From positions 1 through 46,319 of the forward strand of contig JAXMHA010000023.1 of NCBI GenBank assembly GCA_046347015.1: DNA of 46,319 nucleotides. The letters are read 5' to 3'. The translations under genes and the position numbers were made by a program. Under the pieces are notes generated by a model that saw only the letters and a program-made list of their open reading frames with translations, made no database searches and was not told where the DNA came from. This document shows positions 37,801 to 46,173 of the stretch, one piece after another (position 1 is the stretch's first letter; the number at the start of each line of letters is the position of its first letter). The DNA is from Dokdonella_A sp046347015 (GTDB lineage Bacteria > Pseudomonadota > Gammaproteobacteria > Xanthomonadales > Rhodanobacteraceae).

Positions 37801-38463
37801 CGCCAGGTCGAACGACCCCATGCCGAATGGATCCAGGATCGCACCCAGGGTCTGGTGCTCGATATTGCCGCCGCCGAGCGTGATCCCTGCAATCGTCCAC
37901 AACACGAAAAACCCGATCACGCCGACATAGGCGCCCAACATCGAGCGGGTCAATGTTGCCAGCAGGAAAATCAACACGCCAAGGAAAAACAGGTTGGGTA
38001 GCACCAGCACCGCCAGCCCCCAGCCATAGGCGCCCCAAGGCGTCGGACCCAGACGCACCGGGTCCAGCCACGGCATCAGCGAACCCAGCCAGTAGCCGAT
38101 CGCGATCGCCACCAGCACCAGCACGGTGACCAGCCAACCCGCCACAAACCGACCGCCGAGGTAGGCGCCTCGTGACACCGGGGTGGTGAACATCATTTCG
38201 GCGGTATTGGTGCCGAAGTCGCGCAACGCGGAGCCGGCCACGAAGATGGGAATCAGGAACATCCCGATCACCGAAAACATCGCCAGCATCCGGATTACGA
38301 CATAGGGCGCGTTGCGGTGGATGTTGCCGATGCCGCCGCCGATCTGGACCGAGTCCGAACTCGCCGCCCCGAACGCAACCGCCGCAAGGATGAACGCGAC
38401 CAGCCAGAACAAGGGGCTCCTGATCTGCTGGCGCAGTTCGAACCGGAAGATTTCGCGGAACAT
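34852..38463 (-). CDS. ABC-2 type permease fused to an M1 aminopeptidase domain
   Basis: This 1203-residue inner-membrane protein begins with an ABC-2 permease-type block (MFREIFRFELRQQIRSPLFWL..., six hydrophobic segments, about 1-265). A second membrane block follows (about 320-600, starting FRQFRKLAWFDTRFVLRGTP). The C-terminal about 580 residues are an M1 zinc metallopeptidase. HEIAHQWW supplies His938, Glu939 and His942, with Glu962 in MLDESLAQY. The gap between HEIAH and that Glu is 19 residues, one more than the classic HEXXH-X18-E. It starts 2 bp after the ABC ATPase stop, so the ATPase is its partner. It would export, or process at the membrane, peptides of unknown identity. Confidence 0.92.
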   Translation of the reverse strand: MFREIFRFELRQQIRSPLFWLVAFILAAVAFGAASSDSVQIGGGIGNIHRNAPYVVIRMLAMFSVIGMFLIPIFVAGSALRDFGTNTAEMMFTTPVSRGAYLGGRFVAGWLVTVLVLVAIAIGYWLGSLMPWLDPVRLGPTPWGAYGWGLAVLVLPNLFFLGVLIFLLATLTRSMLGAYVGVIGFFVLWTIAGITLGGGNIEHQTLGAILDPFGMGSFDLATRYWTPADRNTLVPQLTGLILGNRGLWLAVGSVLLAAAFALFKPDREGLRLLPRRKREADTIAPQVSNAASVVLPSVSLRGDFATRFRQFRKLAWFDTRFVLRGTPFLGMLACGLANLVAILVFSGQIFGTRVYPVTHTMAQAMNDSFTWLLLLVLGFYAGELVWRERGARVSEVVDAFPTPDWIPLLSKLAALAMVIVVFFAIGSVVCMGYQLSQGYTHLQPLLYLQYMGFGLLAFMSLAILAVVLQVWANNKFVGYALLLAYIILVITLQQLRLTDNLYQYGRAPGTPYSDMNGFGSFWVGNLWFHAYWYLFSVALLVIAALYWVRGTTTGWRARGRIAWQRFGWAARITLVLSLAGFVAVGAFLFHNTHGLYRYQTYDEGQKLAAQYEKDYRKYLGFAQPRITDVKVDVAMYPAERRVDIDGHYVLVNKSARSIDTLLVQLPTPETREFRTALDFPAHTTKLADEKQGFYLYKLDTPLAPGASMPFGFRYHVAYPGFANEPAGDQIVHNGISLTSGMLPQFCYDAWRQLKDNNDRRKYGLGPAQRMPKRDDAAAHGNNLISCDADWVHFEATLSTSADQIALAPGYLQKEWEKDGRRYFHYVQDTPILNFFSFQSARYKVARDKWRDVNLEIYYDPQHPYNIERMFKAMRLSLDYYTQHFGPYQFRQLRILEFPDYASFAQSFANTVPYSESIGFIADLRKPSDIDYVTYVTAHEIAHQWWAHQAIGAKVQGVTMLDESLAQYSALMVMKHLYGPTKMRKFLKYELDNYLRGRGGERVEEMPLALVENQQYIHYAKGSVIFYALQDYIGEEEVNAALRKWLDKVKFQQPPYTDTRDLVADIRAEAGPEYQDLVTDFFDKITLFDDRMVKASARKLPDGKYEVTMDVHAAKYYADGKGKETRAKVDIPIEIGVFAKSESGEEQDEKPLYLAKVPVKDGDSTITVTVDGNPYEAGIDPFNELVDRVSDDNRASVTLDHAIP

Positions 38464-38465
38464 GC

Positions 38466-39350
38466 TCAAACCGCCTGGCTGCTGGCGGCGTGGTGCAACT
38501 GCCCGAAGTACACGTCTTCTAGATCCGGCGGCACGCCCACGAAACCCTCTTCGGGCTTCGTATCGGCCAGTACGTGGATCAAGGTCGCGCCACCGGCGAG
38601 GCGCGTGGAGAGAACGGTCATCCGTTCGCGGTACCCGGGCAGCGCAGCCTTGTCGATCGCGCGCCGCCAGACCTTGCCCTCGAGCGCGCGGATCGTTTCG
38701 CGCGGCTCGCCGGTGAGCCGCACCCGGCCTTCGGCGATGATCGCCATGCGCGGGCAGAGCTCGGTCACGTCTTCGACGATGTGGGTCGAGAGGATCACCA
38801 CCACGCGCTCGCCGATTTCGGCCAGCAGGTTGAGGAAACGCTGGCGCTCCTCGGGATCGAGACCTGCGGTCGGTTCGTCCACGATCACGAGCCTGGGATC
38901 GCCGATCAGCGCCTGCGCGATTCCGAAACGCTGGCGCATGCCGCCGGAGAATCCGCCGAGCTTGCGTTTGCGCGCATCCCACAGGTTCACTTGCTTCAGC
39001 AGCGCATCGACGAGATCGCGTCGCTCGCCGCGCCGCGTCACGCCTTTCAGCACCGCGAAGTGGTCCAGCATGGCCTCGGCGGACACCTTGGGATACACCC
39101 CGAACTCCTGCGGCAGGTAGCCGAGCACGCGACGCGTGGCCTGTTTGTCGGCGAGCACGTCGATGTCGCCGAGCGTGATGCTCCCCGTGTCGGGATCCTG
39201 CAACGTGGCGATCGTCCGCATCAGCGTGGATTTGCCGGCGCCGTTGGGACCGAGCAGTCCGAACATGCCGTTCGGAATGTCCAGCGATACGGCATGCAAT
39301 GCGCGCACGCCGTTGGAATACGTCTTGGACAGGTTGCGGATGGACAGCAT
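38466..39350 (-). CDS. ABC transporter ATP-binding protein
   Basis: This 294-residue cytoplasmic ATPase powers the permease encoded 2 bp downstream. Walker A is GPNGAGKST (residues 34-42). The Q-loop lies in GYLPQEFG, the signature is FSGGMRQRFGIAQAL, Walker B is LVIVDEPTAGLDP and the switch His is in STHIVEDV. It belongs to the ABC-2/drug-export class (CcmA-like). ATG 39350 (MLSIRNLSKTY) with GGGGAG upstream is the start; an in-frame extension to 39419 is not conserved. The close coupling to the fusion gene suggests equal expression of both parts. Confidence 0.95.
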   Translation of the reverse strand: MLSIRNLSKTYSNGVRALHAVSLDIPNGMFGLLGPNGAGKSTLMRTIATLQDPDTGSITLGDIDVLADKQATRRVLGYLPQEFGVYPKVSAEAMLDHFAVLKGVTRRGERRDLVDALLKQVNLWDARKRKLGGFSGGMRQRFGIAQALIGDPRLVIVDEPTAGLDPEERQRFLNLLAEIGERVVVILSTHIVEDVTELCPRMAIIAEGRVRLTGEPRETIRALEGKVWRRAIDKAALPGYRERMTVLSTRLAGGATLIHVLADTKPEEGFVGVPPDLEDVYFGQLHHAASSQAV

Positions 39351-39497
39351 GGAGTGCTCCCCGAGGCGGTTCGATGGCCTTGGACCGAGAGTCTGCTCAG
39401 CCGGAGTCGCGCGCGTCATCAGCCACAGGTCATGGTGACCTCTGGCACGGACAATCTGTCGTGGTCCCGCCTGTGACAGGCCGCTTTGGCGGTCATT

Positions 39498-40151
39498 TCA
39501 CCGCTTGCGCGCGACCAGTACGCCGTCCCCGACCGTCAGCAGCACGCTGTCGACGCGCGTATCGCCGCGGATGCGCGTGGCGAGGTTGCGCAACACTTCG
39601 GTATCCGCGTCGTGGTCGTGCGGGTCGGTCACGCGCCCCGACCACAGCATGTTGTCGAGCACGACGAACCCACCCGTTCGCAGCAACGCGAGGCAGGCTT
39701 CGTAGTAGTCCGGATAGCCGGTCTTGTCCGCGTCGATGAACGCGAAGTCGAACGGTGCGCCGTTGGCGGCATGCAATGCAGCGAGGGTTTCGATGGCGGG
39801 CGCGATGCGCAGGTCGATCCGGCCCGACACGCCGGCTTCGGTCCAGTACCGGCGGGCGATGGCGGTCCATTCCTCGCTGACGTCGCAACAGACGAGCAGG
39901 CCATCGGCAGGCAGCGCCGACGCAACGGCGAGCGCACTCATGCCGGTGAACGTGCCGATCTCGATCGCGCGGCGAGCACCCGACGCCTGCACCAGCAACG
40001 CCAGCAAGGCCGCATGATCGGGGCCGATCTGCATGCCGCTGTTCGGCAGCAACGCGGTTTCCGCACGCAGGCGCCGCGCGACGTCGCTTTCCCGCGCGTA
40101 GTCCCAGACGTAGTCTTCGATCGCTTCCGATCCAGTCAGGCGTCGTGGCAT
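39498..40151 (-). CDS. SAM-dependent O-methyltransferase (COG4122 group)
   Basis: This 217-residue cytoplasmic class I methyltransferase resembles caffeoyl-CoA/catechol O-methyltransferases. The SAM-binding motif AIEIGTFTGMSALAVA (motif I), CCDVSEEW (acidic loop) and the metal/substrate region FDFAFIDADKTGYPDYYE and VLDNMLWSGRV are all present. The N-terminus TGSEAIEDYVWDYA and the length fit the bacterial group. The substrate is unknown. It lies 147 bp upstream of the ABC ATPase on the same strand and is divergent from aceF; a TATACT -10-like box lies at 40196-40201 on its strand. Confidence 0.92.
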   Translation of the reverse strand: MPRRLTGSEAIEDYVWDYARESDVARRLRAETALLPNSGMQIGPDHAALLALLVQASGARRAIEIGTFTGMSALAVASALPADGLLVCCDVSEEWTAIARRYWTEAGVSGRIDLRIAPAIETLAALHAANGAPFDFAFIDADKTGYPDYYEACLALLRTGGFVVLDNMLWSGRVTDPHDHDADTEVLRNLATRIRGDTRVDSVLLTVGDGVLVARKR

Positions 40152-40406
40152 GGGTCGTCTTCCATCGGGGCAGGCCGGCCCGCCGGCGGCGCGCAAGTAT
40201 AGTCCCCGCGGGAAGGACCCCGGCCGAGTCGTGGCCGAGTCCGCCCCACACGGATCCACGTTGCCCGGCCGGCGCCCCGTGCGCGGGTCGCGAATCCACG
40301 TCTGCCGGGCCAAAGGGGATCCCCGATGGGGAGTGAGCGCGCCGGATTGCGTTATTCTGGCGGTTCCACCGCATCGATCATTGTTTCGCCGTCACGAGGG
40401 GCGCCC

Positions 40407-41762
40407 ATGGCCACGGTCCACGAAGCGAAAGTGCCGGATATCGGCGATTACTCGGACGTTCCCGTCATCGAGGTCCTTGTCAAGCCGGGCGATCGCGTCG
40501 ATCGCGACCAGGGCCTGGTGACGCTCGAATCGGCGAAGGCGACGATGGAGGTGCCGGCGCCGATTGCCGGAACGGTGCGTGAGGTCAAGGTCGGTGTCGG
40601 CGATACGGTTTCGGAAGGTTCCGTCATCGCGTTGATCGACGCGGAGAGCAGCGCGGTGGCGTCCGCGCCCGCGGTGCCCGTTGCGCCGCCCGCGGCCAAG
40701 GCGCCGGCAACCGCGCCGGCGGCAACGGCTGTGCCGCCTGCTCCGGCCGCGCCCAAGCCGATCGTGCCGGCACCGGAATCCGAGCGGCCGTCGGTGCCGC
40801 GATCGCCGCCGGTGCCGTTCGACGCCAGCACGGTGATGCCGGGCAAGGTGCCCTATGCGAGCCCGGCCGTGCGCCTGATCGCGCGCGAACTCGGCGTCGA
40901 CCTCGCGCGGGTGACGGGTTCGGCGCGACACGGCCGGATCACCACGGCCGACGTTCGCGCCCATGTCAAGAAGATCATGTCGGTCGCGGAGAAGGGGGGC
41001 GTTTCGGCCACGGCGGGCGGCGGGCTCGCGCTGTTGCCGTGGCCCGAAGTCGACTTCACCAAGTTCGGCGACGTCGAAAGGAAGCCGCTGTCGCGGATCA
41101 AGAAGCTCTCCGGTGCGAACCTCGCGCGCAACTGGGCGATGATTCCCCACGTCACGCAGTTCGAGGACGCTGATGTCACCGGCCTCGAGGCCTTGCGCGT
41201 CGCGCTCAACAAGGAACACGAGAAGGACGGCGTCAAGGTCACGCTGCTGGCATTCCTGATCAAGGCCAGCGTCGCCGCGCTCGCGAAGTATCCGGATTTC
41301 AACGCTTCGCTCGATGCGTCCGGCGAAACCCTCGTGGTCAAGAAATACTTTCACATCGGTTTCGCCGCCGATACGCCGAACGGCCTCGTCGTGCCGGTGA
41401 TCCGCGATTGCGACCGGAAGGGCGTGGTGGAGATCGCGCAGGAAATGTCGGCGCTCGCGAAAAAGGCGCGCGACGGCAAGCTCGGGCCGGCCGAAATGTC
41501 GGGGGGCTGCTTCTCGATCTCCTCGCTCGGCGGCATCGGCGGCACCGCGTTCACGCCGATCATCAACGCGCCGGAAGTCGCGATCCTCGGCGTGTCGAAA
41601 TCGTCGACGAAGCCGGTGTGGAACGGCAGCAAGTTCAAGCCGCGCCTGATCCTGCCGCTGTCGCTCAGCTACGACCACCGCGTCATCGACGGCGCCGCGG
41701 CCGCGCGCTTCGCCGCGTATCTTGCGCAGCTGCTCGCCGACATGCGGCGCGCTTTGCTCTGA
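40407..41762 (+). CDS. aceF: Dihydrolipoamide acetyltransferase, E2 of pyruvate dehydrogenase
   Basis: This 451-residue core subunit transfers the acetyl group from the lipoyl arm to CoA. It has one lipoyl domain (residues 1-78; lipoylated Lys44 in ESAKATMEV), an Ala/Pro linker and a peripheral subunit-binding domain (YASPAVRLIARELGVDLARVTGSARHGRIT). The catalytic domain carries His424 and Asp428 in SYDHRVIDGA. E. coli AceF carries three lipoyl domains; the single one here is partly balanced by the extra lipoyl domain on LpdA. ATG 40407 starts MATVHEAKVPDIGD. lpdA follows after 13 bp. aceE lies elsewhere in the window. Confidence 0.95.
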   Translation: MATVHEAKVPDIGDYSDVPVIEVLVKPGDRVDRDQGLVTLESAKATMEVPAPIAGTVREVKVGVGDTVSEGSVIALIDAESSAVASAPAVPVAPPAAKAPATAPAATAVPPAPAAPKPIVPAPESERPSVPRSPPVPFDASTVMPGKVPYASPAVRLIARELGVDLARVTGSARHGRITTADVRAHVKKIMSVAEKGGVSATAGGGLALLPWPEVDFTKFGDVERKPLSRIKKLSGANLARNWAMIPHVTQFEDADVTGLEALRVALNKEHEKDGVKVTLLAFLIKASVAALAKYPDFNASLDASGETLVVKKYFHIGFAADTPNGLVVPVIRDCDRKGVVEIAQEMSALAKKARDGKLGPAEMSGGCFSISSLGGIGGTAFTPIINAPEVAILGVSKSSTKPVWNGSKFKPRLILPLSLSYDHRVIDGAAAARFAAYLAQLLADMRRALL

Positions 41763-41775
41763 GCGGAGAACGCGC

Positions 41776-43549
41776 ATGGCGAACACGATCGAACTCAAGG
41801 TTCCCGACATCGGCGACTTCCACGATGTGCCGGTCATCGAGGTGATGGTGAAGGTCGGGGATCGCGTCGCGAAGGACCAGGGACTCGCCACGCTGGAGTC
41901 GGCCAAGGCCACGATGGAAGTCCCGGCTTCGGCCGCCGGAGTCATCCGCGAGGTGCGGGTCAAGGTTGGTGACACCGTCCAGCAAGGCACCGTGGTGGCG
42001 GTGGTCGAAGCCGATGCCGCGACGGCGTCGAGCACGCCCGCGCCCGCGCCCGCGCCCGCAGCAACCAGTGAACTACCGACAGCTCCGGCCCCAGGTACCG
42101 TGCCGACGCCAGTGGCCGCGGCGGCCAGCGGCCGCAAGGCGGACATCGAGTGTCGCCTCGTCGTGCTGGGCGCCGGGCCGGGCGGTTACAGCGCGGCATT
42201 CCGCGCCGCCGACCTCGGTCTCGACACCGTGCTGGTCGAACGCTATCCGACCTTGGGTGGCGTGTGTCTCAACGTCGGGTGCATTCCATCGAAGGCGCTG
42301 CTGCACGCCGCGGAAGTCATTGACGCCGCTGCGGCGATGGCCGCGCACGGGATCGCCTTCGGCCCGCCGAATATCGACCTCGGCAAGCTGCGTGATTTCA
42401 AGGACAAGACGGTCGCCAAGCTGACCGGCGGCCTCGCCGGGATGGCGAAACAGCGCAAGGTGCGCACGATGCAGGGCGTCGCCACGTTCGTGTCGCCGCA
42501 CGAACTGGAAGTGAAAGGGGCCGGCGGCACGCAACGGGTCCGCTTCGAGCAGGCCATCATCGCCGCGGGCTCGCAGGCGGTGCGGCTGCCGATCTTCCCG
42601 TGGGACGATCCGCGCGTGATGGATTCGACCGGTGCGTTGCAATTGCATGACGTGCCGAAGAGCCTGCTGGTCGTCGGCGGCGGCATCATCGGTCTCGAGA
42701 TGGCGACGGTCTACCGTGCCCTCGGCAGCGCGGTCACGGTGGTCGAGTTCATGGACCAGTTGATGCCCGGGGCGGATGTCGACCTCGTTCGCCCGCTGGC
42801 CGCGCGGCTGAAGAATCTGGGCGTCGCGGTGCACCTCAAGACCAAGGTCACCGCCGCGAAGGCGCAGAAGGATGGCATTGCGTGCGACTTCGAGGGCGAG
42901 AGCATCCCGGAGCGCAAGACGTTCGATCGCGTACTGGTCGCGGTCGGCCGCAGCGCCAACGGCAACACGATCGGCGCCGACAAGGCCGGGGTTGCGGTCA
43001 CCGAACGCGGGTTCATCCCGGTCGACACGCAGTTGCGTACGAACGTGCCGCATATCTTCGCGATCGGTGACCTGGTCGGGCAACCGATGCTGGCGCACAA
43101 GGCGGTGCACGAAGCGCATGCCGCGGCCGAGGCGGCGGCGGGCATGAAGCGGCACTTCGATGCGCGCGTGGTGCCGTCGGTCGCGTTCACCGATCCCGAG
43201 GTCGCCTGGGTCGGCGTCACCGAACGCGAGGCGAAGGACAAGGGGCTCAAGGTCGGCGTCGGCAAGTTCCCGTGGGCGGCTTCGGGGCGTGCGCTCGGCA
43301 TGGATCGCGCGGAAGGGTTCACCAAGCTGCTTTACGACGAGGAAACGCACCGCGTGGTCGGTGGCGGCATTGTCGGCGTGCATGCCGGTGACCTGATTTC
43401 CGAAGTCGCGCTGGCGGTCGAGATGGGTGCGGAGATCGGCGACATCGCGCTGACCATCCATCCGCATCCGACGCTCGGCGAATCGATCGGCATGGCGGCG
43501 GAAGTGGCCGAGCACGATCACGGATCTCCACGTCCCGAAGCGCAAGTAG
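41776..43549 (+). CDS. lpdA: Dihydrolipoyl dehydrogenase with N-terminal lipoyl domain; frameshift near 3' end
   Basis: This flavoprotein reoxidises dihydrolipoamide on E2 with NAD. It has an N-terminal lipoyl domain (residues 1-78, Lys44 in ESAKATMEV, very like that of AceF), an Ala/Pro linker and the FAD motif VVLGAGPGG. The redox disulfide is Cys164/Cys169 (GGVCLNVGCIPSK), followed by the NAD motif GGGIIGLE and the His-Glu motif HPHPTLGE. After GAG at 43510-43512 the frame slips. The family ending EGTITDLxVPKxK is encoded one frame over and stops at TAG 43547-43549, as if two bases (GG) were lost. As it stands, the frame continues to 44007, antisense through tag. Coordinates given are for the restored gene. 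Confidence 0.88.
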
Positions 43550-43572
43550 CGTCGCGAGCTGAAGTCGTCGCG

Positions 43573-44154
43573 TTACGACGTACGTCTCGATGTGTGCCGG
43601 AAGCAGCCCAGCAGGTGGTCGTCGACCATGCCGGCCGCCTGCATGAACGCGTAGCAGATCGTCGGTCCCGCGAACACGAAGCCGCGGACACGCAGGGCCT
43701 CGCTCATCGCTTTCGATTCCCGCGTCTCGGCCGGCACGTCACCGTTGCGGCGCCAACGGTTGACCTTCGGCTTGCCATCGACGAAGGACCACAGCCACGT
43801 GTCGAGGCTGCCGAACGCGTCGATCGCCTGCAGCGCCGCACGCGCGTTGGTTCGCACCGATTCGATCTTGGCGCGGTTGCGGATGATGCCGGGATCGCGG
43901 AGATGGCGTTCGATCGTGGCGTCGGTCATGCGCGCGAGCTTGCGGATGTCGAAATCGTGGAACGCGCGCCGGTAGCCGTCGCGCCGCTGCAGGATCGAAC
44001 GCCATGACAGGCCCGCCTGCGCGCCGCCCAGCACCAGCATCTCGAACAAGTGATGGTCGTCGTGTGCCGGCACACCCCATTCGCGATCGTGGTAGGCACG
44101 CATCTCGTCGTTGCAGTCGGCCCAGGGACAACGTTCTGGCGTGGACGGCCTCAT
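43573..44154 (-). CDS. tag: DNA-3-methyladenine glycosylase I
   Basis: This 193-residue base-excision enzyme removes 3-methyladenine from alkylated DNA. The N-terminal RCPWADCNDEMRAYHDREWGVP is diagnostic. Zinc ligands equivalent to E. coli Tag are Cys9, His22, His180 and Cys184 (DDHLLGCF). The central part GLSWRSILQRRDGYRRAF and DPGIIRNRAKIESVRTNA is the HhH-type core. The length matches the family (187 in E. coli). It is convergent with lpdA, 23 bp after the restored lpdA stop, and divergent from the EamA gene by 73 bp. Confidence 0.95.
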   Translation of the reverse strand: MRPSTPERCPWADCNDEMRAYHDREWGVPAHDDHHLFEMLVLGGAQAGLSWRSILQRRDGYRRAFHDFDIRKLARMTDATIERHLRDPGIIRNRAKIESVRTNARAALQAIDAFGSLDTWLWSFVDGKPKVNRWRRNGDVPAETRESKAMSEALRVRGFVFAGPTICYAFMQAAGMVDDHLLGCFRHTSRRTS

Positions 44155-44227
44155 CGGATTGGGCCTCGGTCGGATTCCCGGCAGGTATCATTCCCGGCCC
44201 ATTGCAGTGGTGCAAGCGGAGTCCTGG

Positions 44228-45130
44228 ATGTCCACTTTGCCCATGAGGCGCAACGCCTTGCTCGCCCTCGGCGTCGTCACGCTGGTCTGGAGCTACAACT
44301 GGATCGTCATGAAGCAGGTCCTGCGCTACTCGGGACCGATCGAGTTCTCGGCGTTGCGCTACATGGTCGGAACGGTCGTGCTGTTCGGCTGGCTGGTCTT
44401 CCGCGGCGAGTCGCTCAGGCCGCCGCCGCTGGGTCCGATCCTCGTGATCGGCCTCGCACAGACGATGGCATTCCAGGCGCTCGTGCAATGGGCGCTCGTT
44501 GCCGGCGGCGCGGGACGGACCGCGCTTCTTGCGTACACGATGCCGTTCTGGGTGGTCCTGCTCGCATGGCTGGTATTGGCCGAACGCCCGGCGCCGCGCC
44601 AGTGGGCGAGCCTTGCGCTCGCGCTGGCCGGGCTCGTATTGGTGCTGGAGCCCTGGCGGGGTCTTGGCGGGATGGGCAGCGTCGCGCTCGCGATCGGCGG
44701 CGGCTTCTGCTGGGCGATTGGCGTCGTGGCGACGAAGCGCTTGTTCCAGCGCCAGCGCATCAGCGCGGCCGCGCTGACCGCCTGGCAAATGCTGGCAGGC
44801 ACGATCGGGCTCTTCGTGGTCATGGCGTTCAGCCACGAGCGTCCGATCGAATGGACGCCGTATTTCATCGGCGCGCTGGCGTACAACGGATTGTTGTCGT
44901 CGAGCATCGCATGGGTGCTGTGGTCGTACATCGTCGATCGGCTGCCGGCTCGCATTTCGGGCATGACGAGTCTCGCGGTTCCAATCGTCGGAATCGCGTT
45001 CGCGTGGCTGCAGCTCGGCGAGCGGCCGAGCGATGTCGCCATTGCCGGAATCGTCGCGATCGTCGCGGCGCTGGCCCTGGCGCTCGGTGGCAACCCGGGT
45101 GCGCGGGAACGCGCTAAGCCGGGGGCTTGA
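44228..45130 (+). CDS. EamA family (DMT superfamily) transporter
   Basis: This 300-residue inner-membrane exporter has about ten hydrophobic helices in two EamA repeats (first: ALLALGVVTLVWSYNWIVMK...; second: GSVALAIGGGFCWAIGVVATKRLF...). Relatives export amino acids or other metabolites. ATG 44228 (MSTLPMRRNALLALG) is preceded by CGGAG at 44217-44221. The longer upstream frame is not membrane-like. The gene's last 17 bases overlap the end of the convergent dehydratase gene. Confidence 0.92.
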   Translation: MSTLPMRRNALLALGVVTLVWSYNWIVMKQVLRYSGPIEFSALRYMVGTVVLFGWLVFRGESLRPPPLGPILVIGLAQTMAFQALVQWALVAGGAGRTALLAYTMPFWVVLLAWLVLAERPAPRQWASLALALAGLVLVLEPWRGLGGMGSVALAIGGGFCWAIGVVATKRLFQRQRISAAALTAWQMLAGTIGLFVVMAFSHERPIEWTPYFIGALAYNGLLSSSIAWVLWSYIVDRLPARISGMTSLAVPIVGIAFAWLQLGERPSDVAIAGIVAIVAALALALGGNPGARERAKPGA

Positions 45131-46091
45131 TCCACGGCAGTGCGTCGAGGTCGACATTGCCGCCGGACAAGATCACGCCGACGCGCCTCCCCGCGAAGTG
45201 CTCGCGATGGACGCAGACGGCGGCGAACGCAATGGCCGATGACGGTTCGACGATGATCTTCAATCGCTCCCACAGCAGGCGCATCGCTGCGATCGTATCG
45301 TCGTCCGCCACGCGCAGCACCTGTACGCAGTGCTGCCGCAGCACCGCGTAGTTGATGGCGCCGAGCGTGGTGCGCAGTCCGTCGCAGACCGTGCGCGGGC
45401 TCGGCAACGGTTCGAGTACGCCGGATTCGAGTGCACGCGCGGCATCGTCGGCGCCCGCGGGTTCGGCACCGAATACGCGCAGCGCAGGCGCGAGCGTGCC
45501 CGCGGCAATCGTCGTGCCGGCAGCGAGTCCGCCGCCACCGACGGGCACGACGAGGGCATCGAGGGATCCGACATCGCGCAACAGCTCCACGGCCGCGGTG
45601 CCTTGCCCCGCGATCACCAACGGGTCGGTGTTCGGATGCACGAAGCGCGCACCGGTTTCGCGGCAGACGGCCTCCGCCATCGCCTCGCGGGCCGCCTGTG
45701 TCGGCGCACACCAGTGGATGTGCCCGCCGAATGCCTCGATCGCGGCGACCTTCGTTGCGGTCGCACCCTGCGGCACGACGACATGCGCGGGGATGCCGCG
45801 CCTGCGCGCGGCCAGCGCAAGGGCCGCGCCGTGGTTGCCGGATGAATGCGTCGCCACTCCGCGGGCTGCTTCCGCATCGTTGAGCGCAGCGACCGTGTTG
45901 CTCGCGCCGCGGAACTTGAACGCCCCTGCATGCTGGAAGTTCTCGCATTTGAATTCGATGCGCGCGCCGGCCAGCGCAGCGAGTGAAGCGGAGTGCAACA
46001 CGGGGGTCGGCACGACCCAATCGGCGATGCGCCGGGCGGCATCGGCGATGTCGGAGAATGTCGGTGGTGCGGCCATCGCCGAGGTGGCCAT
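45114..46091 (-). CDS. Threonine dehydratase-like PLP enzyme (serine/threonine ammonia-lyase or racemase)
   Basis: This 325-residue fold-type II PLP enzyme deaminates or racemises hydroxy-amino acids. The Schiff-base lysine is Lys59 in AGAFKFRGA. SSGNHGAALA binds the carboxylate, VPVGGGGLAAG binds the phosphate and LSGGNVDL closes the site. It has no C-terminal ACT domain, like catabolic threonine dehydratases and serine racemases rather than biosynthetic IlvA. The start is ATG 46091 (MATSAMAAPPTFSD); ATG 46076 is equally conserved. It is convergent with the EamA gene, overlapping it by 17 bases, and divergent from pepN. Confidence 0.9.
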   Translation of the reverse strand: MATSAMAAPPTFSDIADAARRIADWVVPTPVLHSASLAALAGARIEFKCENFQHAGAFKFRGASNTVAALNDAEAARGVATHSSGNHGAALALAARRRGIPAHVVVPQGATATKVAAIEAFGGHIHWCAPTQAAREAMAEAVCRETGARFVHPNTDPLVIAGQGTAAVELLRDVGSLDALVVPVGGGGLAAGTTIAAGTLAPALRVFGAEPAGADDAARALESGVLEPLPSPRTVCDGLRTTLGAINYAVLRQHCVQVLRVADDDTIAAMRLLWERLKIIVEPSSAIAFAAVCVHREHFAGRRVGVILSGGNVDLDALPWIKPPA

Positions 46092-46173
46092 CCTGTCGGC
46101 CCCGTGGGTTGCGCGACGATAATGGGTGGCGATGTCGCGTGCTAGTCTCGCGGCAGCCTTGGAGGTTCCCCCG

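Noticed and set aside
43550..44007. C-terminal extension of LpdA as a genuine new domain
   Set aside because: It is antisense to tag and the normal LpdA ending is present one frame over, so a frameshift explains it better.
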